A stretch of DNA of 64,000 nucleotides, from contig NZ_JACHYN010000006.1 of the NCBI RefSeq assembly GCF_014192915.1, positions 186,001-250,000 on the forward strand, written 5' to 3'. The translations under genes were made by a program, and so were the position numbers. The stretch is from Azospirillum sp. OGB3 (GTDB lineage Bacteria > Pseudomonadota > Alphaproteobacteria > Azospirillales > Azospirillaceae). Positions 53,679-62,287 of the stretch are shown piece after piece. Each line of letters starts with the position of its first letter. Position 1 is the stretch's first letter. The notes under the pieces were generated by a model. It did not search any database. It was not told the origin of the DNA and saw nothing but the letters and a program-made list of their open reading frames with translations.

Positions 53679-54662
53679 TCAGGAGGACGCCACGACGGTG
53701 CAGACGCGCTTCAGCGCGTCGGCCGCGCGCTCCACATCCTCGTCGCGCACCAGCACGTAATCGGTGTCGTAGGTGGACATGGCGAAGATCGGCACCCGCG
53801 CCTGGGCCAGCGGCACTGCGATACGCGCCAGCACGCCGAACAGCGAGAAGTCCAGCGGCCCTTCCACCTTGAAGGCGCGCCAGCCGCGCTCCGCCGTCAC
53901 GCCGTCCGGTACGCGGGACTCGCGGCAGAGGATCGACAGCTCCTCGCCCGTGCGGGTGGCGCTGACCAACGGGTCGGTCCAGTCGAGCCAGCCGGGCATC
54001 CCATCCCCCGGCGCCAGCCGCGCCACCGCCAGCCGGTCGGGCAGCACCGACAGGGTCAGCGGCTTGGTCTCCGGCAGCAGGGCGGCGTCCAGCGTGGCGC
54101 GGTCCACCTCGAACGGCTTGAGGATGCGCTTGGCCCTGGCTGCCAGCGACGGGATGCGCGAGCGCATGGCGCGACCCAGCATGTCCGCCGCGACCGGGCG
54201 AAGCTCCGGATCGTCCGCCGCCAGATCGACCATCGCCTGAAGCGCGGCGCTCTGCACGATCCGGCTGGCCCGGTTTTCGAACCAGCCCTCCAGAAGCGCC
54301 ACCACCCGCTCGCGCTGCTCCCCGGTCAGGGTCAGGCGCGGCAGGATCGCCGCCAGATGCCAGCGCACCTCGGCCTGCTCGATCGCCGCCCCCTCGGTCA
54401 GCAGCCGGTCGGCGAAGGCGTCCAGCGGGCGGGCGTCGCCGCGCGACAGCCGGTCCAGGGCGTCGGCGGCGCGCATCCGCACCCCGGCGTCGCCGTCGAA
54501 CAGGCAGGCGACCAGCTCCGGCAGGCGGGCGGGATCGGCGGCCACCGCCTCCGCCACCGTCGGAATGTTGCCGAAGGCCCGCCGGTCGCCACCGAGCGCC
54601 AGGGCCTTCGCCAGGCCCTTGTCCTTGGGCCCGATGTCCTTCGGACCGCTCTCCGTGCTCAT
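53679..54662 (-). CDS. HEAT-repeat and ACT-domain fusion protein
   Basis: 327 residues. Residues ~25-175 form HEAT-like helical repeats (PELVACLFDGDAGVRMRAAD, DALDRLSRGDARPLDAFADR, SAALQAMVDLAADDPELRPV). From ~195 the sequence is a complete ACT_7-type domain (VLPDRLAVARLAPGDGMPGW, SILCRESRVPDGVTAERGWR, AFKVEGPLDFSLFGVLARIA, FAMSTYDTDYVLVRDEDVER), normally a ~130-residue stand-alone protein. Cotranscribed 4 bp after mfd. Ligand and role unknown. Confidence 0.85.
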   Translation of the reverse strand: MSTESGPKDIGPKDKGLAKALALGGDRRAFGNIPTVAEAVAADPARLPELVACLFDGDAGVRMRAADALDRLSRGDARPLDAFADRLLTEGAAIEQAEVRWHLAAILPRLTLTGEQRERVVALLEGWFENRASRIVQSAALQAMVDLAADDPELRPVAADMLGRAMRSRIPSLAARAKRILKPFEVDRATLDAALLPETKPLTLSVLPDRLAVARLAPGDGMPGWLDWTDPLVSATRTGEELSILCRESRVPDGVTAERGWRAFKVEGPLDFSLFGVLARIAVPLAQARVPIFAMSTYDTDYVLVRDEDVERAADALKRVCTVVASS

Positions 54663-54666
54663 CGCC

Positions 54667-57600
54667 TCAACGCCGCCCGAAGGGACGCGAGGGGATGTTC
54701 CGTCCGAACTTCGACCCGACCTTCAGCGCACTGGGGCGCGGCGGCGGAGGCGGCGGCGGAGGTGGAGGCGCCTCGCCCTTCGGCACGGCGCCGCCGCCGG
54801 CCATCTGAGCGAGATCGCTCATCAGCCGGTTGACGCCGCGCACCCGCTGGGCCTCGTCGGCCCATTCGCGGGTGTAGACCAGCTTGTGGTCGGGCCGCAG
54901 CTTCATCAGGCTGATCTGCTGGCTGATGTAGGTCAGCAGCTTGGCCGGTTCGGCGTAGCTGTTGTTGCGGAAGGTCAGCACGGCGCCCTTCGGCCCGGCG
55001 TCCACCCGCTCCACACCCGCCTGCCGGCAGAGCTGCTTGATGGTCACCACGTCCAGCAGGTTCTCCACCTCGCCCGGCAGCTTGCCGAAGCGGTCGATCA
55101 GCTCCGCCGCGAAGCCGTCGATCTCCGCCCGGTCTACCAGATCGGCGATGCGGCGGTAGAGCGACAGGCGCACCGTCAGGTCGGGGACATACTCCTCCGG
55201 GATCAGCACCGGCGTGCCAAGGTTGATCTGCGGGGTCCAGGGCTGGTCCTCCGCGCCGCTCGGCACCTGCCCGTCCATGTTGGCGCGGGCGTTGGCGACG
55301 GCCTCCTCCAGCATGTGCTGGTAGAGTTCCACGCCGACCTCCTTGACGTGGCCCGACTGCTCCTCGCCCAGAAGGTTGCCGGCGCCGCGGATGTCCATGT
55401 CGTGGCTGGCGAGCTGGAAGCCGGCGCCCAGGGAATCCAGCGTCTCGATGACGTGCAGCCGCTGCTGCGCCGTGCCGGTCAGCGGCTTGTTCGGCGCGTA
55501 GGTGAGGTAGGCGTAGCCGCGCACCTTCGACCGGCCGACACGCCCGCGGATCTGGTAGAGCTGGGCCAGGCCGAACATGTCCGCCCGGTGCACGATCAGC
55601 GTGTTGGCGTTGGGGATGTCGATGCCGCTCTCGATGATGTTGGTGGCGAGCAGCACCTCGAACTTGCCCTCGTCGAAGGCGGTCATCACCTCCTCCAGCT
55701 CGCTGGCCGGCATCTGGCCGTGGGCGGTGACGATCTTGACCTCGGGCACCAGCTCGCGCACCCGCTCGGCGACCTTGGGCAGGTCCTCGACACGGGGGCA
55801 GACGTAGAAGGTCTGGCCGCCCCGGTAATGCTCGCGCAGGATGGCCTCGCGCACCACCACGGGATCGTAGGGCAACACGAAGGTGCGCACCGCCAGACGG
55901 TCCACCGGCGGGGTGGCGATCAGCGACAGCTCGCGCACGCCGGACAGCGCCATCTGGAGCGTGCGCGGGATCGGCGTGGCGGTCAGCGTCAGGACGTGCA
56001 CATCGGCGCGCAGCTCCTTCAGCCGCTCCTTCTGCTTCACGCCGAAATGCTGCTCCTCGTCGACGATGACCATGCCGAGCTGCTTGAACTGCACGCCCTT
56101 GCCGAGCAGCGCGTGGGTGCCGATCACGATGTCGGCGGTGCCCTCCGTCAGCTCCTGCTTGACCTTGGTCTGCTCCTTGGGCGTCACCATGCGGGAGAGC
56201 TGGACGATGCGCAACGGCAGCCCCGCGAAGCGGGTCGTGAAGGTCTTGAAATGCTGGCGCGCCAGAAGCGTGGTCGGCACCACCACGGCGACCTGCTGGC
56301 CGCTCATGGCGACGAGGAAGGCGGCGCGCAGCGCCACCTCGGTCTTGCCGAAGCCGACGTCGCCGCAGACCAGCCGGTCCATCGGGCGGCCCGAGCCGAG
56401 ATCGGTGAAGACCTCCTCGATGACCTTCAACTGGTCGTCGGTCTCCGGGTAGGGGAAGCGGGCGGCGAACTCCTGATAGACGCCCTCCGGCGTGTAGACC
56501 GGGTCGGCCTTCTTCAGCATGCGCTCGGCGGCGATCTTCAGCAGCGCCTCGGCCATGTCCTTCAGGCGCTTCTTGACGCGGGCCTTGCGGCCCTGCCAGC
56601 CGGCCCCGCCCAGCTTGTCGAGCTGAGCGTGCGCGTCCTCCGACCCGTAGCGGGTCAGCACCTCGATGTTCTCGACGGGGACGTAGAGCTTGTCGCCGCC
56701 CTCGTAGATCAGCCGCAGGCAGTCGTGGGGGGCACCGGACACCTCAAGCGTCTCCAGCCCGTCGTAGCGCCCGATGCCGTGGTCCATGTGCACCACGAGG
56801 TCGCCCGAGGCCAGCGCCGTGTATTCGGCGATGAAGTTGGCGGCCTTGCGCTTCTTCTTCGCCGCCGGGCGGACGAGGCGGTCGCCGAGGATGTCCTGCT
56901 CGGTGATGACGGCCATGTCGGCGGAGGTGAAGCCGTGCTCCATCCCCAGCACGATCATGCCGATGATGTTGCGGTCGAAGCGGCGGACGTCCTCGATGCT
57001 CTCCGCCGGCTCCAGCCCCGGAATGCCGTGGTCGCCCAGCACCGTCATCAGACGGTCGCGGGAGCCCGCGGAATAGCCGGCCACCAGCACGCGCCGCCCG
57101 TCGGCCCGCAGGGCGCGGATGTGATCCTTCACCGCCTCGAAGACGTTGACGTCGGGCCGCGCCCGCTCCTCGGCGAAGTCGTGTCCGCGCCGACCGCCGG
57201 CGTCCAGCGTGCCCTTGATGCCCGGCGGCGTGCCGAAGGGCTGGAGCTGCGCCACGGCGTGGGCGGCGAACAGGTCGTCCCAGGCCTGCGCGTCGAGGAA
57301 CATCATGCCGACCGGCACCGGCTTGTAGACCGGCGAGCCCGTCCGCTTCTCGATGACGATCATGCTCTCGCGGGAGGCGTGGAAGTCCACCACCTGCGCG
57401 ATGCGCGAATCGCGCGCCTCCGTCGCCTGATGGTCCAGCGACAGGATGGCCTTGGGCATGTAGGCCAGCAGCGATTCCATCGTCTCGTGGAACAGCGGCA
57501 GCCAATGCTCCATGCCGCCGTACTTGCGCCCGGCGCTGATCGCCTCGTAGAGCGGGTCGTCGTCGGTGACGGCGCCGAACAGCTCGCGGTAGCCGGAGCG

Positions 57601-58293
57601 GAAACGGGCGATGCCGGCCTCGTCCAGGAAGACCTCGGACATCGGCTTCAGGTCGATGCCGTCGCGCTTGTCCGTGGTGCGCTGCGACATGGGGTCGAAG
57701 CTGCGCACGGCCTCCAGCTCGTCGCCGAACAGGTCGAGGCGCAGCGGCTCGTCGGTGCCCGGCGGGAACAGGTCAACGATGCCGCCGCGCACGGCGAACT
57801 CGCCCGGCTCGCGCACCGTCTGGGCGCGGGTGTAGCCGTTGCCGGCCAGATAGCGCTGAAGCTTCTCCAGGTCGATCCGGTCCCGCAGCTTCGCCGAGAA
57901 CACCGCGTCGCGGAAGGCGGCGCGGGGCGGCACCTTCTGCACCATGGCGTTGACGGTGGTCAGCACGACCAGCGGCGCGGCGTCCGCCTTACGCGCGAGC
58001 AGGCGGGTCAGCGTGTCGATGCGCTTCGCCACGATGCCGCCGTTGGGCGACACCCGGTCGTAGGGCAGGCAGTCCCAGGCCGGGAAGACCTGCACCTCCA
58101 ACGACGGCGCGAAGAAGGCCAGCGCCTCCGCCAACTGGGCGGCGCGGGTGTCGTCGAGCGCGACGTGGAGAAGTCCGGCGCTCCCCGCCCGCTTGGCGAG
58201 GTCGGCGAGGACGCGGGCGTCATGGCCGGCGGGGGCGCCGCCGACCAGAAGGCGGCCGGAGCGTCCCGGCTGCAACTGTTCGAAGCTGGGCAA
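54667..58293 (-). CDS. mfd: transcription-repair coupling factor Mfd
   Basis: 1208 residues. Mfd removes RNA polymerase stalled at lesions and recruits UvrA. UvrB-homology region (LPYDRVSPNGGIVAKRIDTL, RGGIVDLFPPGTDEPLRLDL), RNA-polymerase-interaction domain (LASGDLVVHMDHGIGRYDGL), translocase motor (VCGDVGFGKTEVALRAAFL, VIVDEEQHFGVKQKERLKEL, LTATPIPRTLQMALSGVREL, YQIRGRVGRSKVRGYAYL) and TRCF C-terminal domain. An unusual run of ten prolines precedes the basic C-terminus. TTG start at 58293 with GAGG upstream. Confidence 0.97.
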   Translation of the reverse strand: MPSFEQLQPGRSGRLLVGGAPAGHDARVLADLAKRAGSAGLLHVALDDTRAAQLAEALAFFAPSLEVQVFPAWDCLPYDRVSPNGGIVAKRIDTLTRLLARKADAAPLVVLTTVNAMVQKVPPRAAFRDAVFSAKLRDRIDLEKLQRYLAGNGYTRAQTVREPGEFAVRGGIVDLFPPGTDEPLRLDLFGDELEAVRSFDPMSQRTTDKRDGIDLKPMSEVFLDEAGIARFRSGYRELFGAVTDDDPLYEAISAGRKYGGMEHWLPLFHETMESLLAYMPKAILSLDHQATEARDSRIAQVVDFHASRESMIVIEKRTGSPVYKPVPVGMMFLDAQAWDDLFAAHAVAQLQPFGTPPGIKGTLDAGGRRGHDFAEERARPDVNVFEAVKDHIRALRADGRRVLVAGYSAGSRDRLMTVLGDHGIPGLEPAESIEDVRRFDRNIIGMIVLGMEHGFTSADMAVITEQDILGDRLVRPAAKKKRKAANFIAEYTALASGDLVVHMDHGIGRYDGLETLEVSGAPHDCLRLIYEGGDKLYVPVENIEVLTRYGSEDAHAQLDKLGGAGWQGRKARVKKRLKDMAEALLKIAAERMLKKADPVYTPEGVYQEFAARFPYPETDDQLKVIEEVFTDLGSGRPMDRLVCGDVGFGKTEVALRAAFLVAMSGQQVAVVVPTTLLARQHFKTFTTRFAGLPLRIVQLSRMVTPKEQTKVKQELTEGTADIVIGTHALLGKGVQFKQLGMVIVDEEQHFGVKQKERLKELRADVHVLTLTATPIPRTLQMALSGVRELSLIATPPVDRLAVRTFVLPYDPVVVREAILREHYRGGQTFYVCPRVEDLPKVAERVRELVPEVKIVTAHGQMPASELEEVMTAFDEGKFEVLLATNIIESGIDIPNANTLIVHRADMFGLAQLYQIRGRVGRSKVRGYAYLTYAPNKPLTGTAQQRLHVIETLDSLGAGFQLASHDMDIRGAGNLLGEEQSGHVKEVGVELYQHMLEEAVANARANMDGQVPSGAEDQPWTPQINLGTPVLIPEEYVPDLTVRLSLYRRIADLVDRAEIDGFAAELIDRFGKLPGEVENLLDVVTIKQLCRQAGVERVDAGPKGAVLTFRNNSYAEPAKLLTYISQQISLMKLRPDHKLVYTREWADEAQRVRGVNRLMSDLAQMAGGGAVPKGEAPPPPPPPPPPRPSALKVGSKFGRNIPSRPFGRR

Positions 58294-58303
58294 GGATCGG
58301 GCC

Positions 58304-58606
58304 TCAGGACCCCTGACGGGGCGTGTAGCGGAACTTGGTCAACAGTTGCATGACGTCGGTGTCATGCTCGGCGGGCAACGGCTCGCGCCCGGCGTACCAG
58401 TTGTAGAGGTCGGGGTCGCTGAGTTCGAGCAGCGCCTCGTAGCGGTCGAGCTGCGCGTGGTCGAAATCCGGGACATGGGCGTCGGCGAAGCTGCCGATCA
58501 GCAGGTCCATCTCGCGCATGCCGCGGTGCCACGACCGGAAGCGCAGCCGCTTGCGCCGGTTTTCCAGGGATTCGCCGCTCTCGGACAGGGTGTTCTCGTC
58601 GCTCAT
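58304..58606 (-). CDS. sdhE: succinate dehydrogenase flavinylation factor SdhE
   Basis: 100 residues. SdhE (SDHAF2) promotes covalent FAD attachment to SdhA. The signature RSWHRGMREMDLLIGSFAD (RGxxE) is intact, followed by YEALLELSDPDLYNWYAG. ATG at 58606. Just upstream of mfd, a frequent alphaproteobacterial neighbourhood (recG-sdhE-mfd). Confidence 0.95.
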   Translation of the reverse strand: MSDENTLSESGESLENRRKRLRFRSWHRGMREMDLLIGSFADAHVPDFDHAQLDRYEALLELSDPDLYNWYAGREPLPAEHDTDVMQLLTKFRYTPRQGS

Positions 58607-58738
58607 GCCATCCACGCCAAAAAGCCCCGGCCCCGGAAGATAGGGGGCGGAGCGGTCCACATCCACCCCCGCATCCTGCACACCGGCACGCCCCCGCGCA
58701 AACCGAAATGCCGGACGATCCCCCGGAAGGAGCGTGAT

Positions 58739-59542
58739 TCAGCGCGCCAGCCACGCCTCCAACCCGTCGCGCAGGTCGGCCCCCGGCGCCAGCCGGGCGA
58801 AGCGCTCGGTCTCCACCGCAAGCCCTTCGCCGATGGTCATGTTCAGCCCGCGCGTGACCGCCCCCAGGATGCCGGACACCGCCGCCGGGGAATGCCGGAC
58901 GATCCGCCCGGCCAGTTCGAAGGCCGTCGGCAGCAGCGCGTCGTGGGGCACCACTTGGTTGACCAGCCCCACCGCCAGCGCCGTCGCCGGCGGGAAGGCG
59001 TCGCCGGTCAGCAGCCATTCTAGAGCCCGCTTGCGCCCGGCGTTGCGGGGAAGCCGCTGCGTCCCGCCGAAGGTCGGCATCATGCCGAGCTTGATTTCCG
59101 CCTTTGAGAAACTCGCCCGCTCGCTGGCAACCGCGAGGTGGGCGGCCTCCAGAATCTCGCAACCGCCGCCGTAGCAGATGCCGTTGACCGCGACGATGAT
59201 GGGCTTGGGGAAGGACTCGATCCGCGCGCACAGGGTCTGGCCGGGCCGGAAGGCGCGCACCGCCGCCTCCGGTCCCCGCCGGACGGCCGGGGTGAACTCC
59301 GCGATGTCCGCCCCGGCGGAGAAGGCCCGCTCCCCGGCGCCGGTGACGATGATGGCCCGCACCGCCGCGTCGGCCTCCAGCGCGTCCAGCGTGTCGAGCA
59401 TCGCGGCGGCCAGCGCCGTGCTGATGGCGTTCAGCTTGGCGGGGCGGTTCAGGGTGAGGGTGGCGATTCCCCCGGCGGTGACGCACAGCACTGGGTTGGG
59501 CACGGGGTTGGCGGGGTCGGCGTGTTTGGTCGTCAGGGGCAT
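58739..59542 (-). CDS. enoyl-CoA hydratase/isomerase family protein
   Basis: 267 residues, crotonase superfamily. Oxyanion-hole segments GERAFSAGADIAEF and AVNGICYGGGCEILEAAHLA; catalytic-loop region AEIKLGMMPTFGGTQRLPRN, which keeps the GGTQRL signature. The exact substrate cannot be fixed. ATG at 59542 after AAAGGA. Monocistronic, next to sdhE. Confidence 0.92.
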   Translation of the reverse strand: MPLTTKHADPANPVPNPVLCVTAGGIATLTLNRPAKLNAISTALAAAMLDTLDALEADAAVRAIIVTGAGERAFSAGADIAEFTPAVRRGPEAAVRAFRPGQTLCARIESFPKPIIVAVNGICYGGGCEILEAAHLAVASERASFSKAEIKLGMMPTFGGTQRLPRNAGRKRALEWLLTGDAFPPATALAVGLVNQVVPHDALLPTAFELAGRIVRHSPAAVSGILGAVTRGLNMTIGEGLAVETERFARLAPGADLRDGLEAWLAR

Positions 59543-59738
59543 GGCGCGGTCCTTTGCCTTGCGTTTGGGATGCCCCACTGTCGAGCCCGAGCCACGCCCC
59601 TGACAAACGAGTACGCCGCGTTTTCGAGTGAGCAACGCTCACCTGAAACCTCGCCCCCGCCACGTCAAAGCGTCACCTTGACAGAATCGCGACAGTTGGT
59701 ACACTGAACAGTCCCAGCCACTTTCGGTGGAGGTCGCC

Positions 59739-60335
59739 ATGACCGACGGTTCGATCGGACGCCCAGAGCCTCTGATCCGCTCGGCCGGCGTGGTGGAGCG
59801 CACCGGCAGCGCGACCGACCGCAAGAAGCGGCGGCAGAATCGGCAGGACCTGCAACAGCAGGAGCGCGAGCAGCAAGAGCGCCGCGACCAGGACGAGGCC
59901 AACCACAAGCGCCGGCGCCTCTACGACCTGCTGTTCGACGAAATCGACGAGTTGGACACGCTGAACGCCGGGCAGCGGGCGCGCATCAAGCAGAATCTGC
60001 GCGCGCAGCTCGCCAACCGCCGCCCTCCGCCCCACCTCGCCCCCAACCTCGCCCAGCCGCCGCCGGCGGATGAGGACATCGAACGCATCGCGGCGGCGCT
60101 CCTCGAAAAGGCCGTCGCGGCCCAGTCGGTCGACCATGACCACATCGTCGGCATGGCGGTGCCGACGCACCCGGCGCTTCCGCCGGGGCAGAGCGCGGAG
60201 AATGTGGCCCTCGCCAATCAGCTCCGCGACTGCCTGGAACAGCGCACGACGACATCGCGGCGCGTTGCCGTGTATCTGCGCCTGCTTCTGACGCTTGAAG
60301 GCGCCTTCCGTCCGCATCTGGTGGTGGACGCCTGA
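59739..60335 (+). CDS. coiled-coil protein, unknown
   Basis: 198 residues. The first third is extremely charged with a Gln/Arg coiled coil (DRKKRRQNRQDLQQQEREQQ), then LYDLLFDEIDELDTLNAGQR, a Pro-rich linker and LANQLRDCLEQRTTTSRRVA. No signal. GGAGG precedes ATG 59739. No family recognised. Confidence 0.65.
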   Translation: MTDGSIGRPEPLIRSAGVVERTGSATDRKKRRQNRQDLQQQEREQQERRDQDEANHKRRRLYDLLFDEIDELDTLNAGQRARIKQNLRAQLANRRPPPHLAPNLAQPPPADEDIERIAAALLEKAVAAQSVDHDHIVGMAVPTHPALPPGQSAENVALANQLRDCLEQRTTTSRRVAVYLRLLLTLEGAFRPHLVVDA

Positions 60336-60510
60336 CCACAGTCCCACCGCGGGCGCGATGCGCGAATTCGGAGAAAGCCCCCCTCCGATGCGCCACTCAG
60401 GATGGTTGGACCATGCGGCACAATGGGCCTGTTGTTTCTCCGGCGGAGTCCGGGCGCGTTCCCGCGCCGTTCCCGCCGCGGAAAACCCGCTCCCGCAGGG
60501 AGGTTCCCCC

Positions 60511-61809
60511 GTGCCCGACACCCATCTCGCCACGCACGCCCAGCCGTCCGGCGACGCCCTTCGCCAAGCGCTCTCCACCCGTTTCCAGAAGATCCGCGCC
60601 CGCACCGCCGAACTCGCCGCCCCCCTGTCGCCGGAGGACCTGATGGTCCAGTCGGTCGCCGACGGCGCGCCGGCCAAATGGCACCTCGCCCACACGACGT
60701 GGCTGTTCGAAACCACCGTCCTGGTGCCCTGCAACCCCGGCTACCGCCCCTTCGATCCGGCTTTCCTGACCGTGTTCGCCGCGCGCGACGACCGCTTCGG
60801 CAGCCACCAGCTTCCCTCCCCCACCCTGCGCCTGCTCTCCCGGCCCAACGCGGCGGAGGTGATGCGCTACCGCGACCATGTGAACGCCGCGGTGCTGCAT
60901 CTGCTGAACCAGGCCGACGAGGCGGAACTGCCGGAGATCGCCGACCGTGTGATCGTCGGCATCACCCACGAGCGGCGCCACCAGGAACGGCTGCTGACCC
61001 ACATCAAGCACGCCTTCTGGAGCAACCCGCTGCGCCCCGCCTACGACCAGCCGCCGCAGGCCACGCCGGCCCCGCCGCAACCGGAACGCTGGGTCGAGCA
61101 TGAGGGTGGCCTCGTCGCGATCGGGCGGACCGAGGCCGGCGCCGGTTTCGACCATGAGGGACCGCGCCACCGCGTCCATCTGGAGCCCTTCCGCCTCGCC
61201 GCCCTGCCGGTGTCCTGCGGCGCCTTTCGCGAGTTCATCGAGGACGGCGGATACGCCAAGCGCTCGCTCTGGCTCGCCGACGGCTGGGAGGCGGTGCAGA
61301 CCGAGGGGTGGCAGGCCCCGCTCTACTGGGAGTGGCGCGACGGCGCGTGGCAGATCTTCACACTCTACGGTATGCGCGCGCTCGATCCCGCCGAACCGGT
61401 CTGCCATGTCAGCTGGTTCGAGGCCGACGCCTTCGCCCGCTGGGCCGGCAAACGCCTGCCGGACGAGGCCGAATGGGAAGCGCTCGCCTCCCGCTGCGAC
61501 AGCATCGGCAACCTGCTGGGCACCGGCCACCGCCACCCGCGCCCCAGCACCTGCCACGGCGACGGCCCCTGGCAGCTGTTCGGCGACGTGTGGGAATGGA
61601 CGCGCAGCCCCTTCACCCCCTATCCCGGCTACCGCTTGCCGGACGGGGTGGACGAAGCCGTCCATGGCCGCTTCATGATCAACCGCATGGTGCTGCGGGG
61701 CGGCAGCTGCGTCACCCCCTTCGACCACGCCAACCCGACGACCCGGCATTATCTGCGGCCGGAATCCCGCCTGTCCTTCACCGGCCTGCGGCTGGCCGAG
61801 GACAGCTGA
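60511..61809 (+). CDS. egtB: ergothioneine-biosynthesis sulfoxide synthase EgtB-like
   Basis: 432 residues. N-terminal DinB-like domain supplies the iron ligands: VADGAPAKWHLAHTTWLFET (one His) and ITHERRHQERLL (two His); the C-terminal FGE-sulfatase domain has CHVSWFEADAFARWAGKRLP, DVWEWTRSPFTPY and MVLRGGSCVTPFDHANPTTR. EgtB joins hercynine to a thiol donor. The usual methyltransferase egtD is not adjacent. GTG 60511 with AGGGAGG upstream. Confidence 0.9.
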   Translation: MPDTHLATHAQPSGDALRQALSTRFQKIRARTAELAAPLSPEDLMVQSVADGAPAKWHLAHTTWLFETTVLVPCNPGYRPFDPAFLTVFAARDDRFGSHQLPSPTLRLLSRPNAAEVMRYRDHVNAAVLHLLNQADEAELPEIADRVIVGITHERRHQERLLTHIKHAFWSNPLRPAYDQPPQATPAPPQPERWVEHEGGLVAIGRTEAGAGFDHEGPRHRVHLEPFRLAALPVSCGAFREFIEDGGYAKRSLWLADGWEAVQTEGWQAPLYWEWRDGAWQIFTLYGMRALDPAEPVCHVSWFEADAFARWAGKRLPDEAEWEALASRCDSIGNLLGTGHRHPRPSTCHGDGPWQLFGDVWEWTRSPFTPYPGYRLPDGVDEAVHGRFMINRMVLRGGSCVTPFDHANPTTRHYLRPESRLSFTGLRLAEDS

Positions 61810-61892
61810 GACATTGGAATCGTTTTAAACGGTGGCGCTGCACCGCAACAGGCTTTATAACCATAATTAAATTATGGCTTATGGAGCCTTTG

Positions 61893-62225
61893 ATGTCCCT
61901 CGATTTGCCCCCGGTGTTCCGCCACCACGTCTTTTGTTGCGCCCAGCAGCGCCCGCCCGGCCACCCGCGCGGGAGCTGCGCGGCGAAGAACGCCCATCCG
62001 CTGTGGGAGCAGCTCGGCCAGCGCATCCAGGCCAAGGGGCTGCTCGACGTCGGCATGGCCTGGACCGGCTGCCTCGGCTTCTGCTCCGCCGGGCCGCTGA
62101 TGGTGGTCTATCCGGAGGGGCTGTGGTACCGCCCGGAAACGCCCGCCGACATCGATGAGATCGTCGACTCGCACCTCGTCAACGACACACCGGTCGAACG
62201 GCTGGTGATGGTGCTGACCCGCTAA
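61893..62225 (+). CDS. thioredoxin-like (2Fe-2S) ferredoxin
   Basis: 110 residues. Four conserved cysteines of the thioredoxin-like 2Fe-2S family: FCCAQQRPPGHPRGSCAAKN, then TGCLGFCSAGPLMVVYPEGL (C-x3-C). Fold ends IDEIVDSHLVNDTPVERLVM. It probably shuttles electrons to an oxidoreductase; a link to the adjacent egtB is only positional. ATG 61893 with GGAG 6 nt upstream. Confidence 0.92.
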   Translation: MSLDLPPVFRHHVFCCAQQRPPGHPRGSCAAKNAHPLWEQLGQRIQAKGLLDVGMAWTGCLGFCSAGPLMVVYPEGLWYRPETPADIDEIVDSHLVNDTPVERLVMVLTR

Positions 62226-62229
62226 ACGC

Positions 62230-62270
62230 AAAAGCCCCTCCGCGGCTCGGCCGGCGGAGGGGCTTTTTTT
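62230..62270. terminator. strong bidirectional terminator
   Basis: Fourteen-bp stem (aaaagcccctccgc with gcggaggggctttt, 62230-62243 and 62254-62267) with A-run left and seven T right, between the converging ferredoxin and nicotinate phosphoribosyltransferase genes. Confidence 0.9.
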
Positions 62271-62287
62271 GGTGCGGAACGACGATG

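Noticed and set aside
54565..58353. Open frame of about 1260 codons opposite mfd
   Set aside because: Antisense shadow of a clear mfd; composition is His/Arg/Gln/Leu-rich noise.
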